From contig NZ_JAIVFS010000010.1 in assembly GCF_020829645.1 (NCBI RefSeq), forward strand, positions 1 through 64,000: 64,000 bases of DNA, read 5' to 3'. Under the pieces are notes generated by a model that worked only from the letters and a program-made list of their open reading frames with translations, did not search any database and was not told where the DNA came from. Position numbers and translations under genes: made by a program. This stretch comes from Nostoc mirabile CHAB5784 (GTDB lineage Bacteria; Cyanobacteriota; Cyanobacteriia; Cyanobacteriales; Nostocaceae). The stretch's first letter is position 1; every line of letters starts with the position of its first letter. Shown here piece by piece: positions 56,191-64,000 of the stretch.

Positions 56191-57669
56191 ATGTACCTGA
56201 CGCAAAATTCAGTGCAGCAACTGCCCACTTTCTGGTTGAAATTACCAATTGCAAGGGAAAATTTGGGCAGTTATTACACTTTGCAACCATTACCAGGATG
56301 CCCAAGAATGCCTGTGTCTTTGCAATTGCGGCAATATCAGCAACAAGCGATTGCTAGCTGGTTTACCAACAATGGCAGAGGGACGCTGAAAATGGCTACT
56401 GGTAGTGGTAAAACTATTACTGCACTAGCGATCGCCTGTGAACTCTACCAACAGATTAATTTACAAGTTCTGTTGGTAGTGTGTCCCTATCGTCATCTCG
56501 TCACCCAATGGGCGCGAGAATGTGAAAAATTTAATTTGCAACCCATTTTAGCTTTTGAGAATTTACGTACTTGGCAAAGTCAACTTTCTACCGAAATTTA
56601 TAATCTGCGTTCTGGTTCTCAACGGTTTGTGACTGTGATTACTACGAACTCCACTTTAATTGGAGATGGTTTTCAGTCTCAACTCAAATATTTTCCCGCG
56701 AAAACTTTAATTATTGGTGATGAGGCACATAATTTAGGCGCACCCAAATTAGAAGAAAGTTTACCGCGCAGTGTTGGGTTGAGACTGGCTTTATCTGCCA
56801 CACCAGAGAGATATTTTGATGATTTTGGTACGCAATCTCTATTTGATTATTTTGGCCCAGTTCTCCAACCAGAGTTTACTTTGAGGGATGCGATCGCTCA
56901 AGGTGCTTTGGTACATTATTTGTATTATCCGGTGTTGGTGGAATTAACTGAAGCAGAAAGTATTGCCTATTTAAAGTTAACTAAAAAAATTGGGCGATCA
57001 CTTCTTTATCGAGATCGAGAAAATGGCGAAGCGGGATTTGAAGACAATGAAGATTTAAAGCCGTTGTTGATGCAAAGAGCAAGGTTAATTGGTGCGGCGG
57101 AAAATAAATTAAATGCTTTGCGGGATTTAATGATCACTCGCCGCGAAACTACTCATACACTTTTTTATTGTAGTGATGGTTCCCAAGAGGCGGGACAACG
57201 TTCATCTCTACGCCAACTCAAAGCTGTTGCTAAAATTCTGGGTGTGGATTTAGGTTACAAGGTAAGTACCTATACAGCCCAAACAACTTTACAAGAAAGG
57301 GAAATTTTACGGCATCAATTTGAAAGTGGAGAGTTGCAAGGTTTAGTCGCAATTCGTTGTTTAGATGAAGGTGTCGATATTCCGGCAATTCAAACTGCGG
57401 TGATTTTATCAAGTTCTGGTAATCCCCGTCAGTTTATCCAGCGACGGGGACGAGTTTTACGTCCTCATCCTGCGAAAGAACGCGCGACAATATTTGACAT
57501 GATTGTTTTGCCACCAGACTTAGATAGAGAAACTATAGAAGTTGAGCGTAATCTGCTGAAAAAGGAATTACGGCGCTTTGTAGAGTTTGCTGATTTAGCT
57601 GATAACGCAGGCGTTGCAAGAATGAAGTTACTTGATTTACAAAAGCGATATGGTTTATTAGATATTTGA
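56191..57669 (+). CDS. DEAD/DEAH helicase-like restriction protein of the Dnd system
   Basis: 492 residues. Superfamily 2 motifs: Q-like region LQLRQYQQQAIASWF, Walker A KMATGSGKT near residue 68, Walker B/II GDEAHN, motif III LSATPERYF, motif V DEGVDIPAIQTAV and motif VI QFIQRRGRVLRPHP. The layout and the N-terminal PRMPVSLQLRQYQQ segment fit the family named DNA phosphorothioation system restriction enzyme, found beside dnd genes. It probably translocates on DNA lacking the modification; no nuclease motif is evident. A perfect hairpin at 57739 separates it from the dndD unit. Confidence 0.8.
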   Translation: MYLTQNSVQQLPTFWLKLPIARENLGSYYTLQPLPGCPRMPVSLQLRQYQQQAIASWFTNNGRGTLKMATGSGKTITALAIACELYQQINLQVLLVVCPYRHLVTQWARECEKFNLQPILAFENLRTWQSQLSTEIYNLRSGSQRFVTVITTNSTLIGDGFQSQLKYFPAKTLIIGDEAHNLGAPKLEESLPRSVGLRLALSATPERYFDDFGTQSLFDYFGPVLQPEFTLRDAIAQGALVHYLYYPVLVELTEAESIAYLKLTKKIGRSLLYRDRENGEAGFEDNEDLKPLLMQRARLIGAAENKLNALRDLMITRRETTHTLFYCSDGSQEAGQRSSLRQLKAVAKILGVDLGYKVSTYTAQTTLQEREILRHQFESGELQGLVAIRCLDEGVDIPAIQTAVILSSSGNPRQFIQRRGRVLRPHPAKERATIFDMIVLPPDLDRETIEVERNLLKKELRRFVEFADLADNAGVARMKLLDLQKRYGLLDI

Positions 57670-57738
57670 TGAGCAATTGTAAAATTTTTCGAGTTTTGAA
57701 AAAAGAAGCATTAAGTATGAAATAATAAAATTATGAAG

Positions 57739-57797
57739 TAGATCATAATGGGATGTAAGTAAAATTTTTAAAGCTACTTACATCCCATTATGATCTA
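57739..57797. promoter_or_regulatory. Perfect 23-bp inverted repeat ahead of the dndD operon
   Basis: TAGATCATAATGGGATGTAA continued by GTA (57739-57761) is exactly mirrored at 57775-57797, with a 13-base loop. It lies 70 bases after the helicase stop and 160 bases before the small ORF. It could be a terminator, a transcript-processing site or a DNA site for a regulator. It has no following T run. Confidence 0.75.
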
Positions 57798-57956
57798 GAT
57801 TAGCTAAAATAAATAATAACAGAAAAAAATTAAATAATAAAGCGTTTTTTCAAATAAAATTAGGATTTTAAAGATAACGCAAACAGTGGCTTTACTGAGG
57901 CTATTCCAGCACTAGAGAAAGTTAAAATATAGAAAAACTATATTTCAAAATCAGAT

Positions 57957-58130
57957 ATGTCACAAGAGGCGAATATCGATGATGTACAGGAGCCAATAAC
58001 CAGCGCTCCGCCGGAAGTACGGCAAATTATTGAGCGGGTATGGAAGCTGGAGAAAGGCAGGCTAGATAAAAAGATTAACAGCCATATAAATGATAATATT
58101 TTGGACATTATTAAGGAAGAGGTGCGATGA
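57957..58130 (+). CDS. Small ORF coupled to dndD, function unknown
   Basis: 57 residues: MSQEANIDDVQEPITSAPPE, then VRQIIERVWKLEKGRLDKKI and NSHINDNILDIIKEEVR. Predicted mostly helical and highly charged. Its TGA overlaps the dndD start (ATGA), so translation is probably coupled. No family recognised; there is no clear ribosome site before ATG 57957. The tight link to dndD suggests a role in the modification complex, but that is inference. Confidence 0.6.
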   Translation: MSQEANIDDVQEPITSAPPEVRQIIERVWKLEKGRLDKKINSHINDNILDIIKEEVR

Positions 58131-60199
58131 AGCTAACTTCAATCAAGCTATGCAACTTTCGCTCCTTTTATGGTACGACACCAGAAATGATTCTGGCTGG
58201 GGGAAATGCTCAAAACACGACAGTTATTCATGGTAATAATGGCTCTGGTAAAACTAGCTTGCTGAATGCCTTTACGTGGGTATTGTATGATAAATTTAGT
58301 GCAGCGTTTGCATCGATAGAGCAGTTGGTAAATAAGCGTGCGATCGCAGAAACCCAAAAAGGTCAAGCTGTAGAATGTTGGGTAGAAATTGGCTGGGAAC
58401 ATGAAGGTAAACGCTATCGAGTTAAACGCGCCTGTCGGGGTTATAAAAACGAAGGAGATTTTGACGCTGGCAAAACTCAATTAACTATGTGGGTTGGTGC
58501 GGATGATGGCAAATGGAATATACCAACTCAGCAACCAGACGATATAATTAATCAAATTTTACCCGCTACTCTACATCAATATTTTTTCTTTGACGGCGAA
58601 CGAATTGAAGAAATAGTCCGTTCTGATAAAAAAGCTGAAATTGCTGAAGCTACAAAAATTTTCTTGGGTGTGGAAGTAATCAACCGTTCCATCAGACATT
58701 TGGGAGATGCTAAAAAAACTCTAGAAAATGAGTTAAAAGCTATTGGGGATTCTGAAACTAAACAACTATTACGACAGCAAGAAAAGTTAGAACGCGAACG
58801 TGAACGTATTACCAAACGGCAAACAGAAATTAAAGAAGAGTTAGAATATCAACAAACTTTTAAAAAAGAGACAAGTAACCGTTTACGAGAACTGAGTGCT
58901 GCTAAGGAATTGCAAGAAAGATGGCAGGATTTAGAATTACAGAAAGCGGCAAATCAAGAAGAATATAAAAAAACCAAAGAAGCGCTGAAAAAAGTTATTT
59001 CCGCGCGGGGTTATACCGTTTTACTCTCAGAGACTACAGCACAGTTCCGAGGAATTATCAATGATTTGAAGCAGAGAGGCGAGTTAACATCAGGAATTTC
59101 GCGGGAATTTGTCAATGATTTACTCAATTCTCAGCGCTGTATTTGTGGCGCAGAATTACACGCGGGTAATCATTCTCATACTCATGTGAGTACTTGGTTA
59201 AATAAAGTCGGTTCCTCGGCGGTGGAAGAAACTGCAATTCGCATGAGCGCTCAAGTCGATGAAATTGATAAGCAAGCCATAGGATTTTGGGAAGAAGTTG
59301 ATAGAGAACAAGCCAGAATTAATCAGTTAAGGCAAAGCATATCTCAAATTGAAGGCGATTTAGACAATATTCAAGAACGGTTGCGAAAAGATGCTAATGA
59401 AGAAATTAGCAGTTTACAAAAACGCTTAGATGAAATTGAAAGTAAAATTGATGAATTGAATCGAGAACAGGGTGCAAATCAGCAGCAAATTGCTCAACTC
59501 ACAACTGAGATTGAAGGTTTAAATAAACAAATTGCAAAGCAAAAGCTGAATGAAGACAAGCAAACTCTAGCACAGCGACGAATTAACGCCACTCAAGATG
59601 CAATTGAACGGTTAACGGAAGTTAGAAATCGTCAAGAACAACAATTTCGCCTGCAACTAGAAAAGCGAGTACAAGAAATATTCACGGAGATTTCTGTAAC
59701 TCCATACATTCCTAAAATTAGTGAAAAATATGAACTGACATTAGTAGAAAATACTACAGGTATAGAAGCACCAGTTGCAGCATCCACAGGCGAGAATCAA
59801 ATTCTCAGTTTATCCTTTATTGCCAGCATCATTGACAAAGTACGGGAATGGAGTGAGAAACGAAAAATGATGATGATTCCCGATAGTAGCACTTTCCCAA
59901 TTGTGATGGATTCACCCTTCGGTAGTTTGGATGAGAATTCGCGGCGACACATTGCGAAGACAATTCCCCAATTAGCGAATCAGTTGATAGTTTTAGTTAC
60001 TAAGACTCAGTGGCGGGGTGAAGTTGAAGCAGAGATGACAGAGAGAATTGGTAGAGAATATGTGCTTACGTATTATTCATCTAAGCCGGATTGCGAACAA
60101 GATTATATTGAGTTGGGTGGAGAAAGATATCCTTTGGTGAAACAAAGTCCGAACGAGTATGAATATACTGAAATTATTGCGGTTGAACGGGATGAGTAA
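58127..60199 (+). CDS. dndD: DndD, SMC/Rad50-like ATPase of DNA phosphorothioation
   Basis: 690 residues. An N-terminal ATPase half, LCNFRSFYGTTPEMILAGG, is followed by Walker A GNNGSGKTSLLNAF near residue 40. A long coiled coil (about 190-550) is interrupted by a zinc-hook-like CICGAELHAGNHSHTH near residue 337. The C-terminal half has the ABC signature region and Walker B/D-loop IVMDSPFGSLDENSRR near residue 605. DndD supplies ATP-driven DNA remodelling during sulfur insertion by DndC-DndE. It starts inside the stop of the small ORF. Confidence 0.92.
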   Translation: MKLTSIKLCNFRSFYGTTPEMILAGGNAQNTTVIHGNNGSGKTSLLNAFTWVLYDKFSAAFASIEQLVNKRAIAETQKGQAVECWVEIGWEHEGKRYRVKRACRGYKNEGDFDAGKTQLTMWVGADDGKWNIPTQQPDDIINQILPATLHQYFFFDGERIEEIVRSDKKAEIAEATKIFLGVEVINRSIRHLGDAKKTLENELKAIGDSETKQLLRQQEKLERERERITKRQTEIKEELEYQQTFKKETSNRLRELSAAKELQERWQDLELQKAANQEEYKKTKEALKKVISARGYTVLLSETTAQFRGIINDLKQRGELTSGISREFVNDLLNSQRCICGAELHAGNHSHTHVSTWLNKVGSSAVEETAIRMSAQVDEIDKQAIGFWEEVDREQARINQLRQSISQIEGDLDNIQERLRKDANEEISSLQKRLDEIESKIDELNREQGANQQQIAQLTTEIEGLNKQIAKQKLNEDKQTLAQRRINATQDAIERLTEVRNRQEQQFRLQLEKRVQEIFTEISVTPYIPKISEKYELTLVENTTGIEAPVAASTGENQILSLSFIASIIDKVREWSEKRKMMMIPDSSTFPIVMDSPFGSLDENSRRHIAKTIPQLANQLIVLVTKTQWRGEVEAEMTERIGREYVLTYYSSKPDCEQDYIELGGERYPLVKQSPNEYEYTEIIAVERDE

Positions 60200-60434
60200 T
60201 TACAGCAGTTTTTATATATTTGAACCACATCTGTCTTAAGGGTACAGCAACGCTGTGTCCCTACCGCGTGGTTTATTTACCTGAAAATAGCTATGTTAGT
60301 GAATAATTTGTTTGTTTAAGCGATCGCCTAAATACTAGTATTAAATAATGCAGCGAAATGTGCGTAGGCGTAGCCAGCCGTAGGCATCGCTTTTAACTTT
60401 CGGTTAAGATAGCAACAATGTAGATATTAAAACA

Positions 60435-60905
60435 ATGGCTGCAAACAGAATCAGGGTTGCTAAAGATAAGGCTGAGTTGGTGAAATCTTTAGTCGCATCA
60501 AAAGACACAACTGGGCCTTTTCAGACTTATGTAGAAGTTATGGTGTTTGCAGCAGCATTGGGCGTTAAAAATAAAAAGCGCATTCCTTTGGGGGAAACCA
60601 CAAAAAGAGAACCATCTCCAATTCCACAAGAAAATTTTGCTTCATTGGGATATGACCTAATCATTAAATTATTAGGAATCAACGAAACGCAAGATATCAA
60701 TATACTCTCATCTAGAGAAGAACAAGATGAAGATAAACGTACTCAAATATTTGAAGAATATGCTAATGGAGGACTAGAAATTTTACAAAACGAGTTGCGG
60801 GGTTCTGTTGACTACTCAGAGCGACTTCTATTAGTTCTGATTTCTGAAAAAGGAACAAAAGAACAGCTAGAAGAAGAATTTGACCTCAGTAAATTCTTAA
60901 ATTGA
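60435..60905 (+). CDS. DNA phosphorothioation-associated protein 4-like
   Basis: 156 residues. The start (NRIRVAKDKAELVKSLVASK), FQTYVEVMVFAAALGVKNKK, and then TKREPSPIPQENFASLGYD resemble the small Dnd-linked family called phosphorothioation-associated protein 4. The acidic end is FEEYANGGLEILQNELRG with LEEEFDLSKFLN. Function unknown; it may stand in for or assist DndE, which is not in the window. It is separated from dndD by 235 bases containing a palindromic repeat. The next gene follows after 31 bases. Confidence 0.75.
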   Translation: MAANRIRVAKDKAELVKSLVASKDTTGPFQTYVEVMVFAAALGVKNKKRIPLGETTKREPSPIPQENFASLGYDLIIKLLGINETQDINILSSREEQDEDKRTQIFEEYANGGLEILQNELRGSVDYSERLLLVLISEKGTKEQLEEEFDLSKFLN

Positions 60906-60936
60906 TTTTTTTGCTTGCTTAATTAAGTTATTAAAT

Positions 60937-61878
60937 ATGAAAAATATAGCATATTATGGTCAACGTTTTGCTGAATTAAATGTGAGTAATAGCAGGAAGC
61001 GTGGTAATGCTCAATATAAACCAATATTACTTTTATCTGTAATTGATTTGATTGCACGAGGTATCATTACCACTAATGAGATTCCAGTTTCAGACGAATT
61101 AATTCAAACCTTTGAGAGGTATTGGAATGTAATCGGTTCTCCGTCTTACAAAGGTGGTTTACACTATCCTTTCTTACATCTGCAAACTGAGGGCTTTTGG
61201 TATTTAAAATTTAAGCCTGAATTTAATGGGTTACAGCCAAAAACAATTAACAAGCTAAAGGAGGCTGTTGAATACGCATATCTAGACAGTGAATTATTTA
61301 ACTTTTTAAAAGATGAATTTTGCAGAAAAGAACTAATTGATGCACTTGTGGCAGCTTTCTTTTCTGATAATGAAAATGATATAGAAGCAATTTTACAAAT
61401 AAATCAAGCTTTTCAAGATGAGGCGGTAGAGATAGAAAAATTAATTGAAACAGTAAATTTAGAGACTAATCCAAGGTGGAGCTTGAAACGAGCAGTTATT
61501 AGAAATGCTTTTTTTAGAAAAGCAATTGTAAATGTTTATGATTACAGATGTGCCTTTTGTAGACTAAAAGTAACTAAAAAAATAAATCAAAACATTGTAG
61601 ATGGCGCACACATTAAGCCATTTTCACAGTTTTATGATAGTAAAATTAATAATGGAATTGCTCTTTGCAAAAATCATCATTGGGCATTTGATAGAGGTTG
61701 GTTTGCTGTAGATGAGCAATACAAAATCATAGTTAGTAATGATTTGGAAGAAGCATCTCCCTATGCTAAACCTATGAAAGATTTTCATGGTGAAACAATA
61801 CTTCTACCAAATACAGAGCAACATTTTCCAGAACTGGAAGCGCTGCAATGGCATCGCCAAAATATATTTCAAGCATAA
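60937..61878 (+). CDS. HNH endonuclease with an N-terminal sulfur-binding-like domain
   Basis: 313 residues. The N-terminal half (YKPILLLSVIDLIARGIITT, then HYPFLHLQTEGFWYL) resembles the sulfur-binding domain of ScoMcrA/SprMcrA-type enzymes that read phosphorothioate DNA. The C-terminal half is an HNH nuclease: CAFCRLKV (zinc Cys pair), DGAHIKPFS (first His), NNGIALCKNHHWAFDRGW (Asn and His). The coupled domains suggest a type IV-like restriction enzyme. It sits 31 bases after the associated protein 4 gene and its stop abuts that of dndB. Whether it cuts modified or unmodified DNA cannot be told from sequence. Confidence 0.75.
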   Translation: MKNIAYYGQRFAELNVSNSRKRGNAQYKPILLLSVIDLIARGIITTNEIPVSDELIQTFERYWNVIGSPSYKGGLHYPFLHLQTEGFWYLKFKPEFNGLQPKTINKLKEAVEYAYLDSELFNFLKDEFCRKELIDALVAAFFSDNENDIEAILQINQAFQDEAVEIEKLIETVNLETNPRWSLKRAVIRNAFFRKAIVNVYDYRCAFCRLKVTKKINQNIVDGAHIKPFSQFYDSKINNGIALCKNHHWAFDRGWFAVDEQYKIIVSNDLEEASPYAKPMKDFHGETILLPNTEQHFPELEALQWHRQNIFQA

Positions 61879-63477
61879 TTACAGGACAGGTGGAAGTCCT
61901 ACCGCTTTCGGTTCAACAAACTCGCCATCAAAACCTATTGTTTTATTTTCAACAGTCCTAGCATCCGCCAAAGCCTTACGAAGTTCAGCACGTTCCATCT
62001 GTTCCTGAATTCCACCCAGGATGTAAACCAATAATTTCGCCGCCAAATCCCGTCCAGCAACCTGAACCCGCTTTTTATTTGGGTCATACAAAACCCCATA
62101 CCAAAGAGATTGGGGATATTCCATACCACTAAAACCACCTTGCTGGTCAAACTTCCGCAGTTTCTTAAAAATATCTGCTAGGGAAAAACCTTTTTTAAAA
62201 ACTAAAATTCCCAAAGCTTGCGCTAATGCAACTTGAGCAACCGGACGAAAAAGCATATTTCCTTCACCTCCATCCTTCTCAAAGCTGAAGCGCCGTAAAG
62301 CTGGTGTATCCTCGTGTTCTAAAATTTTATAACTAGAAAGACTAGCCAAAGAATCAAATAGCTTTTTAAATTCCTCAATTCCCTGCTCAAGTTCTTCATC
62401 CTCTGGACGCATGGGAATTAGACCTTTCTCCAAAGGTTTCCAGTGAGGGAACTTTTGAGCCAAATATCGCTCAGACATATCTTGCAGAGCTTGCAAAGTC
62501 GTTAAAACTGTAGAATTGGAGGCTACTGTTGCACTATTCCAATTGACACGGGGATTACGCTCTTGTCGTTGTTCTAATAGTGGATGTGTAACTGCAATTT
62601 TTCTAGCAACGATCGCAAAACCATCATCTTCATTCAACTGTGTTAGCTGACCTTTAGTCAAGGGTGCAGCCATCAGGTTGACATGAACAAAAATCGATCT
62701 CACTCTCCGCCTTGCCTGGGTGCGAGTTTCTCCAGCCGCTACCGCACAAATGAATTCAATACCAATTTTTTCCTTGGGTAAATTTTGCAAGTAAGCAAGG
62801 TCTACTTGGTACTTTTCTATCAAATCATTGACTGTAATAAAACTGTCATCAGCACCTTTATCTTTTTTATAGCGCTGGAGTTTACGAGTTTTAACTAACT
62901 CCATCAACCCCTGTACACCCATTAATCGGTGTTGACCATCTAACGCATAAATAGTCACATCATCTTCAGAAATATTTAGCAGACCTACCTTACCGTCTTT
63001 ATCTAAGGGTATAAAATCAGTAGTAGACTTTGTGGCGCGTCCTTCACTATCCCACTCAGCAGCTTTGGGATTATCCACCCACGGTTGATTAATCACCACC
63101 AGCACCGCCGGAAACTTGTGATTTTGTCGAGCTGCCAAATACTGCACTAGCGGTGCTTGACGTGACCAATCAAGGGGACGCTGCTGAATTTCATCAATAC
63201 TATCCGCGTCAATATCGACATTATCAGTCTCTGGATTATACTTTTTTTGAAACAGAGGTAAGCCAGAGGCGAAGTGAACCCGACCTGCAAACCATTCCAG
63301 TGTAACGGAGCTAACATAAGCCTCAGTACCACCCATCTCGGTTTTTTGAACGAGAATCTGATCTTTTCTCCCTAAAAACTTCTCCAGGAGTAAAGCTAGT
63401 ACCTGTTTTTCCTTGTTTTCTCGTTCCAGGTACTCTCTAGCGATGTCAGAAGTTGGGTCAGATGTACTATCTTTCAT
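61879..63477 (-). CDS. dndB: DndB, DGQHR-domain protein of the Dnd system
   Basis: 532 residues. The family signature DGQHR is in VTIYALDGQHRLMGVQGLME near residue 178, with FAGRVHFASGLPLFQ before it and RRRVRSIFVHVNLMAAPLTK after it. DndB is a regulator that limits modification in characterised systems. It is transcribed against the other genes, convergent with the HNH gene with no spacer and divergent from dndC across 172 bases. The protein is longer than some characterised DndB proteins of about 350-400 residues. Confidence 0.85.
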   Translation of the reverse strand: MKDSTSDPTSDIAREYLERENKEKQVLALLLEKFLGRKDQILVQKTEMGGTEAYVSSVTLEWFAGRVHFASGLPLFQKKYNPETDNVDIDADSIDEIQQRPLDWSRQAPLVQYLAARQNHKFPAVLVVINQPWVDNPKAAEWDSEGRATKSTTDFIPLDKDGKVGLLNISEDDVTIYALDGQHRLMGVQGLMELVKTRKLQRYKKDKGADDSFITVNDLIEKYQVDLAYLQNLPKEKIGIEFICAVAAGETRTQARRRVRSIFVHVNLMAAPLTKGQLTQLNEDDGFAIVARKIAVTHPLLEQRQERNPRVNWNSATVASNSTVLTTLQALQDMSERYLAQKFPHWKPLEKGLIPMRPEDEELEQGIEEFKKLFDSLASLSSYKILEHEDTPALRRFSFEKDGGEGNMLFRPVAQVALAQALGILVFKKGFSLADIFKKLRKFDQQGGFSGMEYPQSLWYGVLYDPNKKRVQVAGRDLAAKLLVYILGGIQEQMERAELRKALADARTVENKTIGFDGEFVEPKAVGLPPVL

Positions 63478-63565
63478 GTTAAATTTTAAAAACAGAATAA
63501 GATTATGTCGTTTAATTATCCAAAAAACTGGATATTAGTAGTAAAGTTTTTAAAAACTTTTCTTT

Positions 63566-63625
63566 AACCCACGGAGGTGGGTTTTGTCTGTATAGCCGCG
63601 AATTTTATTCGCCCGAATATTAGGC
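63566..63625. repeat. Interspersed repeat between dndB and dndC
   Basis: AACCCACGGAGGTGGGTTTT begins an element also present in part at 8095-8120. The second half (TATAGCCGCGAATTTTATTC) is seen only here in the window. It occupies the divergent promoter region of dndB and dndC. Confidence 0.6.
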
Positions 63626-63649
63626 CAGTGTTTCCAGAGAGAAGGAGAA

Positions 63650-64000
63650 ATGACTACAGCACAACAAGCAGAAAATAAAGGTCAGCAAACACGTACTGTA
63701 GCAGAGTTAGTGGACTACATCCAAGCTCTCACCATTGAAATTCAAGAATTGTATTGTTTGGATGAGATACCTTGGGTGGTGGGCTATTCGGGCGGTAAAG
63801 ATAGTACTGCTACTTTACAGCTTATCTGGAATGCGATCGCAGCACTACCAGTTGAAAAGCGAAAAAAGACTATTCATGTTATTACAACGGACACACTAGT
63901 AGAAAACCCTGTAGTCTCTGTTTGGGTACGCAAATCCTTAGAAAGGATGAGGGTTACTGCTAAAGAACAGAAAATGCCCATAGAACCCCATTTATTACAA
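63650..64000 (+). CDS. dndC: DndC, PAPS-reductase-like sulfurtransferase (5' part)
   Basis: 117 codons before the window ends. After a polar start, the PP-loop VVGYSGGKDSTATLQLIW is present, followed by KTIHVITTDTLVENPVVSVW. DndC carries an iron-sulfur cluster and activates the DNA backbone for sulfur transfer from DndA or IscS. AAGGAG precedes ATG 63650. Full-length DndC is about 500 residues, so most lies outside. Confidence 0.92.
   Translation, partial: MTTAQQAENKGQQTRTVAELVDYIQALTIEIQELYCLDEIPWVVGYSGGKDSTATLQLIWNAIAALPVEKRKKTIHVITTDTLVENPVVSVWVRKSLERMRVTAKEQKMPIEPHLLQ

Overview
The window looks like chromosomal DNA from a filamentous, Nostoc/Anabaena-type cyanobacterium. Evidence: the photosystem II genes psbN and psbH, the ATP synthase beta-epsilon pair, the plastid/cyanobacterial ribosomal protein PSRP-3, a PEP-CTERM protein, a protein kinase fused to WD40 repeats, many GCGATCGC (HIP1) octamers, heptameric tandem repeats of the ACTAATG type, and a very high load of short palindromic and MITE-like elements.

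Layout. 1-8 kb: cytochrome P450, a HAD hydrolase, the wreck of an RND efflux operon with its TetR regulator, two tandem DUF29 genes, PSRP-3, a kinase-WD40 protein, and a secreted protein broken by a stop codon. 8-21 kb: a large SPFH protein, atpC/atpD, a PEP-CTERM protein, a 1.7-kb non-coding zone of nested repeats, a SirB1-like protein, a DedA protein, a chromosomal ParM/ParR-like pair and a lipase. 21-27.5 kb: an unknown cyanobacterial protein and a GH38 alpha-mannosidase, both carrying genomic repeats inside the reading frame, then psbN/psbH. 27.8-32.9 kb: a caspase/MoxR/vWA/SUMF1-type conflict locus whose vWA gene is largely deleted, flanked by further gene remnants. 33-48 kb: housekeeping genes (tatA, pth, rpsU, folP, tpiA, a DUF697 GTPase, an MscS-like channel, queC), with an Rpn-family gene at 40-41.6 kb shattered by one IS and two nested MITEs. 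48-56 kb: CNNM/CorC-type protein, FkbM methyltransferase, two tRNAs, pyrE, argF and lexA with its own LexA box.

56-64 kb is a DNA phosphorothioation (Dnd) island. In order it holds a DEAD-like helicase of the Dnd restriction family, an unannotated 57-residue ORF coupled to dndD, dndD, a Dnd-associated protein 4 gene, an HNH nuclease whose N-terminus resembles the sulfur-binding domain of ScoMcrA-type enzymes, dndB on the opposite strand, and dndC running off the window end. Modification genes (dndC, dndD), a regulator (dndB) and two candidate restriction effectors therefore sit together in a non-canonical order. dndE and dndA are not in the window, and no dndFGH-type genes are seen.

Sequence-level results worth most attention: the Dnd island with a possible phosphorothioate-reading nuclease in a modifying host; the decayed caspase-MoxR-vWA system; and MITE families whose target-site duplications can be read directly (TNA for one family, TA for another), including insertions that allow an exact reconstruction of a broken gene. 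All family assignments rest on motif recognition by eye; no database search was run.
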